Shown piece by piece: positions 6,389-14,327 of a stretch of DNA of 19,089 nt (its first letter is position 1; every line of letters begins with the position of its first letter). Made by a program: the position numbers and the translations under genes. The notes below the pieces were generated by a model, which was not told the DNA's origin, did no database searches, and saw only the letters and a program-made list of their open reading frames with translations. Source of the stretch: Lachnospiraceae bacterium (lineage in GTDB: Bacteria > Bacillota_A > Clostridia > Lachnospirales > Lachnospiraceae); contig VSNT01000080.1 of assembly GCA_009774465.1 (NCBI GenBank), positions 1-19,089 on the forward strand, written 5' to 3'.

Positions 6389-7417
6389 ATGAAAAAGATA
6401 AAATTATCTAAAGTGCCAGTTTTTTTAACAGGGGTTATGCTGGCAGCTTTGCTGCTGAGCGGATGCAGCAAACAACCGGAGGAAAAGAGTGCAGGAGAAG
6501 ATGTTGTATCAGATGACGTAATCTTAACAGAAACCGGTGAGACAATTGAAAAAGAGCAGCCAACGCCTGAACCTGTGGCAACACCGGCGCTGGAAAATGC
6601 AAATATAGATCCGGCATTACTGGTAGAGCCGGAAGTGGAGAAAAGTGATGTACAGGAAGAACCTGTAGAATATGATGACGGGAAGCTGCAGATTGTCTTT
6701 CTTGGGGACAGTATCTTTGATAATAACAGGGATGGCACCGGAGTCCCGGGCAGAACAGCAGCCCAGTGCAATGCCAATGGTTATAATCTGGCAATAGGAG
6801 GAACATGTGCGTCAGTTGAATGGGATGAGCATACAGGTTATGAAGACTGGACGTCAAGGAGCCTGGTAGGCGTGGTAAACGCAATGGCGAAAAACATTCC
6901 TACGGATATTTTTGTAAATGATACTACAACTAAGGCAATCCTGGATGATCCCGATATAGATTTTTCCAAGACAGACTATTTTGTGGTGGAGTATGGGATG
7001 AACGATTTTCTTAATACACATCCGCTTACTACGGATGAGGCACCTTCAGGTACGAAATCTTACGTAGGTGCGCTGAATTATTCCGTAGTAACCCTGAAAA
7101 GTATAGCTCCTGATGCGACGATTATTTTATGCTCTCCAACTTATGCACAGTTTTATAATGGGGATTGGATGATAGGAGATGGGAACACCATTAATAATGG
7201 TTATGGAACGTTGTTTGACTATAAAGGAAGCTGTGAATATGTTGCAAACAGTCAGCAGGTGCTTTTTTATAACGCATATCAGGATCTGGGGATAGACGGT
7301 TATACAGCGGATGAATATTTGGAGGATGGAATTCATCTTACGGATAAAGGCAGACAGCTTTATGCAGATGCGCTTACTAAATTAATATTAAAATATGAGG
7401 AAACAAAGAATAATTAG
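6389..7417 (+). CDS. GDSL/SGNH-family hydrolase lipoprotein, putative carbohydrate esterase
   Basis: This 342-residue product is exported and lipid-anchored: a signal peptide ends in the lipobox L-L-S-G-C with Cys26 as the lipidated residue. Residues 27-98 are a low-complexity, acidic, Pro/Thr/Glu-rich linker that would span the wall. The rest is an SGNH hydrolase domain. Block I is FLGDSIFDNN with nucleophile Ser108, block II is the glycine in AIGGTCAS, block III is GMND with the oxyanion-hole Asn, and block V is DGIHLTDKG with Asp313 and His316. All four catalytic positions are present. Many such secreted enzymes remove acetyl groups from glycans, which suits this neighbourhood, but the substrate is not shown. 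A GGAG-type site precedes the ATG. It has its own promoter and terminator, so it is probably a single-gene unit. Confidence 0.92.
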   Translation: MKKIKLSKVPVFLTGVMLAALLLSGCSKQPEEKSAGEDVVSDDVILTETGETIEKEQPTPEPVATPALENANIDPALLVEPEVEKSDVQEEPVEYDDGKLQIVFLGDSIFDNNRDGTGVPGRTAAQCNANGYNLAIGGTCASVEWDEHTGYEDWTSRSLVGVVNAMAKNIPTDIFVNDTTTKAILDDPDIDFSKTDYFVVEYGMNDFLNTHPLTTDEAPSGTKSYVGALNYSVVTLKSIAPDATIILCSPTYAQFYNGDWMIGDGNTINNGYGTLFDYKGSCEYVANSQQVLFYNAYQDLGIDGYTADEYLEDGIHLTDKGRQLYADALTKLILKYEETKNN

Positions 7418-7429
7418 CTGGATAAAGAT

Positions 7430-7465
7430 GTGCCAATGCGCTTTGCGTGTTGGCACTTTTGTGTT
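7430..7465 (+). terminator. Intrinsic terminator after the SGNH lipoprotein gene
   Basis: A 12-bp stem with two G-U pairs (GTGCCAATGCGC, loop TTT, GCGTGTTGGCAC) is followed by TTTTGTGTT. A TATAGT hexamer just after it (7468-7473) could be the -10 box for the next operon, but no convincing -35 box is visible at the right distance. Confidence 0.85.
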
Positions 7466-7515
7466 ATTATAGTAAATGGTAAAAAATTCAGGTTGCTGAA
7501 AGTGGAGTAGTGAAA

Positions 7516-9051
7516 ATGACGGAAAAGAAGAAACGATTATATTTATATATTGAGATAGTATTGTTGATCTGGTTTGCTGTTTTTACATTTGTGAATGCCA
7601 ATGTCCAATCTTTATGGGCGGATGAATTATCATCTATAGGATATATTAAGAATGGACTCAGCCTAAAAGAAATGTTTGAAACCTATTTGTATCTGGACAC
7701 TAATCTGCCGCTGTATTCAGCAATATTGTATTTTTGGTACCGGATTATGCCATATGGCGAGCAATTTTTACTGATACCTTCTATTTTGTTTTGCATGGGA
7801 GGAATTATTTTTTTGGCAGCAGCAGTTAAGAGACTTTTAGGTGAAAGAGCCGGTCTCATCGCATTTTGTATGGGGTGCAGTTCAGGTGCAGTAATCTGGC
7901 AGGGAGCCTGGGAGGTCAGATGCTATAGCTTGGTATTCTTTCTATCAGCATTTTCCGTATGGGCATATATTGAAAAAACATTATGTGAAAACAAAAAAAC
8001 GCTGTTCGTTTATGGGATAGCGGTAGCTTTGTTTTTGTGGACGCATTGGTTCGCCTGTGTTTTGCTGGCTTTTTATGGTCTGTCAGATTTGTATTTGATT
8101 TTTCAGAAAAAAAATTCATGGAAGGTGCTGCTGTGCTATCCGTTGGGATTACTGGCATATTGTCCCTGGCTTATCATTTCATTTGTAAGTAAGTCAAGTG
8201 AATTGCAGGATTTTTGGGCAGAAGTTCCACAGTGGAAGAATATGCTGTGGACGGTTTTGTTTTTTTTAAGCGGCAGACATGTTTTATGGTATATTTGCCT
8301 CGCAGCAGGGGGGGCATTATGTATTAAAGCAGTTACCAGTCTCTTTTACAAGAATACGGAAAGCAATATAATTATTAATTTAGGATGCATTTGTACTCTG
8401 TCAATTGGATGGGTGATAGGATTAGTATTTCTTTACAGCGCTTATCTTAATCCGGAAGGTTCCTTATATGTAGAGCGCTATTTCATGGTGGTTGCACCAC
8501 AAATACTAATAATAACGTCATGGGGAATAGAATATTTAATTGTTATATCAGAAAAAATAACGCAGCATTTGAAGGAAGGATGGCTGAAAAAGAGCTTACC
8601 TGTTGTGGCAAGGAGCGGCATAGCATTGATGCTGTGTTTCTATTTTCTGATTTGTTATAAGGAAGCATATATCAGTATAAGAAAGCCGCGTCAGGAGTTT
8701 AGATATTTGTCAGAATATTTAGTTGGAGAGGGAACACTGTGGAGTGATGATACCGCATTGGTAGGCTCTAACAGATATTGTGCGCTGGATGGATTTATAG
8801 ATTATTATTTTGTGAAAAGAGGTATTGAAGCACCTGCAAATATTATTGATGGGAAGATTAACGAGAAAGAAGAAAGCAGATTTTATAAGAATTATGAGCA
8901 GTGGACAGAGGAAGAACTGCTTAATTTTAACAGGATATATTGCTTGAAAATTCATATGGGATATGATGATGCATTGAAGGATTTTTTAGAAGAAAATTAT
9001 CAGCTTGTCCTGGCGGATTATGATTTGGGATTAGAAATATGGGAAAAATAG
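7516..9051 (+). CDS. GT39-like polytopic membrane glycosyltransferase (GT-C fold)
   Basis: This 511-residue integral membrane protein has many hydrophobic helices and a soluble C-terminal domain of about 110 residues. After the first helix comes LWADELSS, with Asp36-Glu37 where GT39/PMT-type enzymes keep their catalytic acid. Further on, NLPLYSAILYFW matches the usual N/H-x-P-L-Y-Y region of the first outer loop. Such enzymes use polyprenyl-phosphate sugars on the outer face. The ATG at 7516 is preferred over an in-frame GTG at 7510, because GGAG lies eight bases upstream of the ATG but only two before the GTG. It contains a seven-G tract at 8328-8334, in frame here. It is the first gene of the long operon and overlaps the next by 13 bases. 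Acceptor and sugar are unknown. Confidence 0.82.
   Translation: MTEKKKRLYLYIEIVLLIWFAVFTFVNANVQSLWADELSSIGYIKNGLSLKEMFETYLYLDTNLPLYSAILYFWYRIMPYGEQFLLIPSILFCMGGIIFLAAAVKRLLGERAGLIAFCMGCSSGAVIWQGAWEVRCYSLVFFLSAFSVWAYIEKTLCENKKTLFVYGIAVALFLWTHWFACVLLAFYGLSDLYLIFQKKNSWKVLLCYPLGLLAYCPWLIISFVSKSSELQDFWAEVPQWKNMLWTVLFFLSGRHVLWYICLAAGGALCIKAVTSLFYKNTESNIIINLGCICTLSIGWVIGLVFLYSAYLNPEGSLYVERYFMVVAPQILIITSWGIEYLIVISEKITQHLKEGWLKKSLPVVARSGIALMLCFYFLICYKEAYISIRKPRQEFRYLSEYLVGEGTLWSDDTALVGSNRYCALDGFIDYYFVKRGIEAPANIIDGKINEKEESRFYKNYEQWTEEELLNFNRIYCLKIHMGYDDALKDFLEENYQLVLADYDLGLEIWEK
8328..8334 (+). repeat. G7 homopolymer inside a GT39-like gene
   Basis: Seven G encode Gly-Gly in the sequence L-A-A-G-G-A-L. 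The reading frame is intact. Gain or loss of one base here would truncate the protein. Confidence 0.9.
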
Positions 9052-10643
9052 AAATTGGAAAGCTATTAAATTTAAAAAATGTTAAAGAAAGTAAAAGAAT
9101 GTGTTATGTCATAATAGTCATGCTCATTCACGTTGGATTGACATTTTGGCTGCAGACGTATGCCCAAATTGGCGGGGATGGAATCTTTACCTATACTCTG
9201 GCAAATAATCCATATTCATTTGAGTATATTGATAACACTTACAAAAAATTGCCACAGAGTAACGGATGGATAAATGCTCATATTTTGAGGGAAAGCTATA
9301 TTGTCGAGGACTATGACAAATTTAATTATTCTTCCGTATATTTTCACCAACGAATTGATAATCATCCTTTATTATATTATTCTTTGGTTCATACTGTCTG
9401 CTCTTTATTTACAAACAAATATTCTAATCTTTATACCATGATCATTAATTTGATTTTTTTGTGTGCAGTAGATCTTCTTATAATTAGATTATTCAGGAAA
9501 TTATATAGTAGGGCAGGTTATGTAATTGTTCCCTTTGCTTTTCTTTTCCTGATGGTGGTAATGCAGGAATTGTATGTTCTGCCGCGTATGTATATGGCAT
9601 TGGCCTTTTTTTGCTTTTGGTATTTATATATGCATTGGAACTTTATTTCAAATGAAAAGTGGAAAAAGTCTGATCTTGTAAAAATGACAGTTTGTGTATT
9701 TCTTGGTACGCAGGCACATTATTATTTTTATGTATATGCATTTTCACTGACGATATTTACAATAATTTATTTGTTGTTTAAGGGCAGAAGATATAATTTA
9801 TTTTGGTATATCTACTCAGGAATTATAGGAGTTGCTGCTTCATGGATTCTTTTTCCCTGGATTATATGGCATATTTTTTTCAATCAAATGTCAAAACATA
9901 CTGAAATTACTCCCTGGTCTTTGCAAAAATTTAAGGCATATATTCAATTTCTGAATTATCGGCTGTTTAACGGAAGAGGTTTGATTGCAATTGGTATAGT
10001 TGCAGTTCTTTGTATTTGTGCAATTATTTTAAGAAAAACTGTCAAGTCCAAAGAACCAAATTTAAGCCGGTTTCATGTAATGGTGTTTGGAAGCGGTCTT
10101 ATCTATTCATTGATTATTTTTACTCTGGATGAAAATATCTGGTATTATATGACGCCTTTATTTTTAACCTTTATTTTATGGTTCTCTATGGTATTGCTGG
10201 GGCTTATAGAAAGAATTGTTCCCCAAAAAAGGAAAGAGATGTTGACAAGTGGGATTGCTGTAATATGTGTAATTGTGGTGCTTTCCATATCTGAAGTCAC
10301 AAATTGGGCGCAAGTCTATCTGGAAGGAGGCAGAGTTGCTGCCAATTTTAGAAATGTAGCACAGGAGCATCAGCAATATGACTGTATTTTTATTGAGGAA
10401 TATCAAAATAATTTATTTCAGCATCATTGGTTTGAATTTGGGGATTATGATGAATTTAAGAAAATTCCACTTGCAGACTTTCAACAGAAAGGCATTGTAA
10501 GAGAAGATTTATTGGGGCGGAAGGATGACAGCGGATTGATCGTTTATGCGCCAATGAAATATGTAAATGGAAAGGAATATAAATTGCTGGCAAGCAAAGG
10601 TGATTATGGTGTTTATATATTAGATGATGAGGCGATACAATGA
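9039..10643 (+). CDS. GT39-like polytopic membrane glycosyltransferase (GT-C fold)
   Basis: This 534-residue membrane protein has multiple helices and a C-terminal soluble domain of roughly 110 residues beginning near VTNWAQVYLEGG. After the first helix lies AQIGGDGIFTYTLANN, with Asp47 in the place of the catalytic acid. The first outer loop ends in IDNHPLLYYSLVH, the H-P-x-L-Y-Y signature of GT39/PMT-type enzymes. It is therefore likely a lipid-phosphate-sugar-dependent transferase acting outside the membrane, like its upstream neighbour but with little sequence similarity to it. The start lies inside the end of the previous gene with GGGA upstream, which points to translational coupling. 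Its stop overlaps the start of the next small gene (ATGA). Specificity is unknown. Confidence 0.82.
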   Translation: MGKIEIGKLLNLKNVKESKRMCYVIIVMLIHVGLTFWLQTYAQIGGDGIFTYTLANNPYSFEYIDNTYKKLPQSNGWINAHILRESYIVEDYDKFNYSSVYFHQRIDNHPLLYYSLVHTVCSLFTNKYSNLYTMIINLIFLCAVDLLIIRLFRKLYSRAGYVIVPFAFLFLMVVMQELYVLPRMYMALAFFCFWYLYMHWNFISNEKWKKSDLVKMTVCVFLGTQAHYYFYVYAFSLTIFTIIYLLFKGRRYNLFWYIYSGIIGVAASWILFPWIIWHIFFNQMSKHTEITPWSLQKFKAYIQFLNYRLFNGRGLIAIGIVAVLCICAIILRKTVKSKEPNLSRFHVMVFGSGLIYSLIIFTLDENIWYYMTPLFLTFILWFSMVLLGLIERIVPQKRKEMLTSGIAVICVIVVLSISEVTNWAQVYLEGGRVAANFRNVAQEHQQYDCIFIEEYQNNLFQHHWFEFGDYDEFKKIPLADFQQKGIVREDLLGRKDDSGLIVYAPMKYVNGKEYKLLASKGDYGVYILDDEAIQ

Positions 10644-10990
10644 AAAAATACTTGAAGTTTCTAAAGGAAAAAATATATTTGGGAATTCTGATTGTGATGG
10701 GGCTTGCGATGCTTGGAAGTGTGCTGGGAGCGCGAAAAGAAAGCAAAGAACCGTTAACCGGAATTACTGAGAGGGATATACAGATATCACAGCAGGATGA
10801 TTCTTCTGCCCCCGAACTGATTGGTGTTTTTCCATTGGCAGCAGAGCAAAACAAATGGTATAATTTAAAATACGCAGGAATCTTTGGATGCCTGGGAATC
10901 ATATTATATTGTATTTTAATGGCAGTTTATCTGCCATTGTACGATATGACATTTTTTAAAGCTGTGCGAAAGTGGTTAGGATTGATGTAA
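10640..10990 (+). CDS. Small membrane protein of unknown function, two transmembrane helices
   Basis: This 116-residue protein has a short basic N-terminus (KKYLKFLKEK), a first helix at about residues 12-31 and a hydrophilic loop of about 50 residues. A second helix lies at about 82-100, and the tail is short and basic (RKWLGLM). The positive-inside rule puts both termini in the cytoplasm and the loop outside. The gene begins within the stop codon of the preceding GT39-like gene (ATGA overlap), and the following gene starts two bases after its stop. It is therefore tightly coupled to two large membrane proteins. I do not recognise the family. Its position suggests an accessory subunit or partner of a GT-C enzyme, but this rests on context alone. 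Confidence 0.7.
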   Translation: MKKYLKFLKEKIYLGILIVMGLAMLGSVLGARKESKEPLTGITERDIQISQQDDSSAPELIGVFPLAAEQNKWYNLKYAGIFGCLGIILYCILMAVYLPLYDMTFFKAVRKWLGLM

Positions 10991-10992
10991 AT

Positions 10993-12573
10993 ATGAATCA
11001 ACATATAAGAGTAAATAAAGCAGTAGAATTATTGCTGGCGGCAGGAATATTTATTTTTTTATTACTTATCATAAGTACCAATATTTTTCATTTTAATTAT
11101 ATGTTAAATGCAGACCTTGCATCAGATACGGTTTTAGGCAGACTGATCTGGACAAGCAAGGAAGTTATTCCGGAATCATGGTATATTGCCGCTGAAACAA
11201 GAATCATCGGAACGCCTAACTTTGGAGCCCTGTTTTATGGACTGACTAAAAATATGGTATTATCAGAAGGTTTGGCGTGTTGCCTTATGACAGTTTTTAT
11301 AATGGCGGGTATTTTTTATTTTGGGAAAAAAGCAAAGCTGAAAAGGGCAGAGACCATGCTGCTTGCTTTTTTAGGACTGGCTCTTTCTGCTAATATGGCA
11401 ATTTTAGAATTATTATATCTTTTTGCCAGTTATTATGCTATTCATACAGCGATTATGTTTTATACGTTAGGGATTTATGTAGAAGTTATTCGTGAAAGAA
11501 AAATTAAAATAACATCTGTTATTTTAAGCCTGGCACTTGCACTGTGCCTGGGAATACAGGGTGTCAGAGGGATTTTGGTCATTTACGGACCTCTGTTTGG
11601 AATGGAAGCAATAAGAGTGATTTACCGGGGAATCAGCCGAAAGGCAGCGACGGGGGGGCATATACTTAAGTCATGGATTGATGGTGCAAAAGGAGAAAAA
11701 GCTGACCGTATACTAAGTCTTTGGGTGGCAGGGCTATTGGTTTTCAGTTTTATTGGGACCTGTTTTCCGTTTTCAACGGGACAGACCTTTTCCAGAAATA
11801 TCAGAAATGGATTGAAAAAGCTGGTTACGGTGGTACTGCCTGATATGAGAAGGGCGACATCATTTGACCAGGTGAATATTTTGGGGAAGGTTTGCCTGGT
11901 GGTACTTTTGCTTGCTGTTTTTTATCTGTTGGCAGGCGTTTTATGGCGTATGTGGAAAAGGAAAGAGATTGCGGCAGCAGAATGGGGATTTCTGGTAATT
12001 TGTGCATCGCCGGTGGTTACAGCATTGATTGTTTCCTTTACTACCTTTGAAGATACGGAAAGATACTACTTTCTGTTAGTTTATGCAATGGCATTTGCAG
12101 CAGTTTTGGCGGGGCGCAGATTAAAGCAGGGTTGGAAAGTGTTGGGAGGATTATTGATTGCAGTTTATGCGGTGATCAATGTCTATACGGTGTATCTGCC
12201 CATTCTCCGGTCACAGGAACCGCCAGCTACGGAACTGCGCCAAGTGGGAAATTATCTGGTAGAAAATGATTATCATACTGCATATGCAACTTTTGAAAAT
12301 GCAAATACGCTTACGGTTTTGACAAATGGAAAAGTGCAGGCAGCAGCGGTGGCGTCGGTGGAAAAAATGGATATCTGTAAATGGATGTCCAGCACAGAAT
12401 GGTATGTACCCAATGTGCCTTTTGAGGATAAAACAGCGTATATTGTTACGGAAGCAGAAGCGGAAAGCTTTCAATTGTTTCTTGAGGCACATAAGGGGGA
12501 AGTGGAGTTTGCATCCTCTATTGGCAAATATTCTATCTATATTTCCGACTATAATTTTTCTACACTGGAGTGA
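10993..12573 (+). CDS. Polytopic membrane protein, probable GT-C glycosyltransferase
   Basis: This protein of 526 residues (start ATG at 10993) has about ten hydrophobic helices and a soluble C-terminal domain of about 120 residues starting near PPATELRQVGNYL. Right after the first helix comes N-A-D-L-A-S-D-T-V-L-G, with Asp41 and Asp45 in the first outer loop, as in GT-C enzymes. A second outer-loop motif, RIIGTPNFGALFYG, follows. The frame is also open back to a GTG at 10972 inside the previous gene, but that codon has no ribosome binding site. The ATG has only a weak AGG at 12 bases, so coupling to the upstream gene is likely. It holds a seven-G tract at 11652-11658. The architecture fits an outer-face sugar transferase, yet the sequence does not show the H-P-L-Y-Y signature of GT39, so the assignment is tentative. 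Confidence 0.75.
   Translation: MNQHIRVNKAVELLLAAGIFIFLLLIISTNIFHFNYMLNADLASDTVLGRLIWTSKEVIPESWYIAAETRIIGTPNFGALFYGLTKNMVLSEGLACCLMTVFIMAGIFYFGKKAKLKRAETMLLAFLGLALSANMAILELLYLFASYYAIHTAIMFYTLGIYVEVIRERKIKITSVILSLALALCLGIQGVRGILVIYGPLFGMEAIRVIYRGISRKAATGGHILKSWIDGAKGEKADRILSLWVAGLLVFSFIGTCFPFSTGQTFSRNIRNGLKKLVTVVLPDMRRATSFDQVNILGKVCLVVLLLAVFYLLAGVLWRMWKRKEIAAAEWGFLVICASPVVTALIVSFTTFEDTERYYFLLVYAMAFAAVLAGRRLKQGWKVLGGLLIAVYAVINVYTVYLPILRSQEPPATELRQVGNYLVENDYHTAYATFENANTLTVLTNGKVQAAAVASVEKMDICKWMSSTEWYVPNVPFEDKTAYIVTEAEAESFQLFLEAHKGEVEFASSIGKYSIYISDYNFSTLE
11652..11658 (+). repeat. G7 homopolymer inside a GT-C-like gene
   Basis: Seven G encode Gly-Gly in A-T-G-G-H. The frame is intact in this sequence. 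Confidence 0.9.
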
Positions 12574-12650
12574 CTAGGACTTAGGAGATATACTTTCCGG
12601 GGGAGTATAAGAAATTTGTAGTTTTGTATGTCATTTAAGGAGAGCATAAA

Positions 12651-14324
12651 ATGGCGGCAGTAATTTTAAGCTGGATTTATCTATTTTTCATATGTTTGCT
12701 AGTGGGAACAGGCATTTTAGGCCTGTATAAGGATAAAAAATTTACTCTGACGCAGTATCTTGCAGCAGGAATTGTTGGGATTACCGTATATGTGGAATTT
12801 TTCAGTCTGATTGGAAAGATTGGATGCATTGCTCATTTGGTGATGCTGGCAGCAGCAATTTTGTCCGGCTGTTTTCAAAGAAAGAGACTGGCCAGGCTTT
12901 GGAAGGAATATAAACCTGTTTTGCTTTCATGGGAAGGTTTTTTCTATCTGTGTTTTCTTGTTTTGATTGCTTTTTTTACATCCAGGGGTACTTTTCATAC
13001 GGACACAAATATTTATCATGCCCAGGCAATCAGGCTGTATGAAGAGTATGGCCTGATCAAGGGAATGGGGAATCTTCAGCTTCATTTTGCCTATAACAGC
13101 GCATATTTTGCTTTTGCTTCTATTTTCAGTTTAAACTGGCTGTTTGGCAGGTCCCTTCATACCACCACAGGATTTATAGAGGTGGTTATGTGTCTGTATG
13201 CATTTCATGGGTTAAAAGCGTTTAAAACCCATAAGAGTCATATTTCAGATATGATGCGAGTGGCAGTTTTATTTTACACATTAGTTAATTTGACAGGAAG
13301 TATGTCGCCGGCATCCGATTACGCCACTATGTATTTTGTACTGTTTATTTTAACTGCCTGGTGTGAGAATGTGGAGAAGGACAAGGATCTGACGATATAT
13401 TGTCTGCTGGCTGTGGCCGCAGTATTTGTAGCTACATTAAAATTTTCAGCCGGTCTGCTTGTGCTGGTTGCTGTTTATCCGGCAGTGTATCTTGTGAAGG
13501 AAAAGCGCTGGAAGGAAACAGGAATTTACTTAGGCAGCGGAGTTGTGATTCTTCTTCCCTTTTTAATCAGGAATTTTTTGATTTCAGGCTGGCTTTTATA
13601 TCCTTTTAATGGAATTGATCTTTTTAAGGTGGAGTGGAAAATTCCGGAAGAGTATTTGCTGGTTGATGCCAATCAGATTAAGGTGTGGGGAAGATGCTTA
13701 TATGATGTAAATAAGATAGACTGCCCCATATCAAAATGGCTTCCCATCTGGTGGGAAGGACAGGAGCGTTATGAACAGATGCTGCTTGGAGCTGTGTGTC
13801 TTGGAGGATTATTACTTGTAATTCAGTGGGCAGCAAAGAGCTTAAAGCATAAAAAAATAAGGTGGGATTTATTTACATTGGAAATGGTAGTGGTCGGATG
13901 TCTTGCCGCCTGGTTTTTTATGGCGCCTTTTATCCGCTATGGTCTTGCATTTTTATTTGCAATTATCATGTTTGCGGCAGGTGAGTGGCTGAGTGAGGAA
14001 AAGAGAGGATTATATAGTATTATAACAGGCAGCCTGTTTTTTTGCATTCTGGTATCAGTGAGCCCTTACTGGGATCATTATATTACGGACGCCGGTGTGT
14101 TTGTGAAGCAAAACCTGACACAGCCTTACTATTTGGCGCAGAAGGATTATGACAGGGCGGAAGTGGGAAGCTGTGAAATAAACGGAAATCTCATTTACTA
14201 TCCCAAGAGCGGGGAGATTAACGATTATCATGTTTTCCCGGGAACCTGTTATAGACCTATGCTTGAGAGAAGTACGCTGATGGGGAATGAGATTGAAGAT
14301 GGGTTTAAGGCGAAGGAGCAGTAA
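12651..14324 (+). CDS. Large polytopic membrane protein, LIC_10190-like, probable GT-C transferase
   Basis: This 557-residue protein has about a dozen hydrophobic helices. An outer loop after the third or fourth helix carries FHTDTNIYHAQAIRLYEEYG, then GMGNLQLHFAYNSAYFAF. This pattern, an acidic T-D-T-N-x-Y-H followed by G-x-G-N-L and N-S, is one I associate with the LIC_10190-type membrane family common in surface-glycan loci. The C-terminal 80 residues are soluble and end in a domain with YPKSGEINDYHVFPG. A good AAGGAG site precedes the ATG. The 77-base gap upstream is the largest before the MITE and holds only a weak hairpin. The next gene starts three bases after the stop. An enzymatic role is likely but unproven. 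Confidence 0.75.
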   Translation: MAAVILSWIYLFFICLLVGTGILGLYKDKKFTLTQYLAAGIVGITVYVEFFSLIGKIGCIAHLVMLAAAILSGCFQRKRLARLWKEYKPVLLSWEGFFYLCFLVLIAFFTSRGTFHTDTNIYHAQAIRLYEEYGLIKGMGNLQLHFAYNSAYFAFASIFSLNWLFGRSLHTTTGFIEVVMCLYAFHGLKAFKTHKSHISDMMRVAVLFYTLVNLTGSMSPASDYATMYFVLFILTAWCENVEKDKDLTIYCLLAVAAVFVATLKFSAGLLVLVAVYPAVYLVKEKRWKETGIYLGSGVVILLPFLIRNFLISGWLLYPFNGIDLFKVEWKIPEEYLLVDANQIKVWGRCLYDVNKIDCPISKWLPIWWEGQERYEQMLLGAVCLGGLLLVIQWAAKSLKHKKIRWDLFTLEMVVVGCLAAWFFMAPFIRYGLAFLFAIIMFAAGEWLSEEKRGLYSIITGSLFFCILVSVSPYWDHYITDAGVFVKQNLTQPYYLAQKDYDRAEVGSCEINGNLIYYPKSGEINDYHVFPGTCYRPMLERSTLMGNEIEDGFKAKEQ

Positions 14325-14327
14325 AGT

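Noticed and set aside
6328..6884. Long minus-strand open frames opposite the SGNH lipoprotein gene
   Set aside because: They are mirror frames of the Pro/Glu/Thr-rich linker and give low-complexity Ser/Cys- or His/Leu-rich proteins without domains; the plus-strand gene has a lipobox and full catalytic motifs.
12589..12609. TATACT/AGTATA inverted repeat in the gap before the gene at 12651, considered as terminator or operator
   Set aside because: Only six pairs plus possible G-U pairs, no T-run, and flanking genes look co-transcribed.
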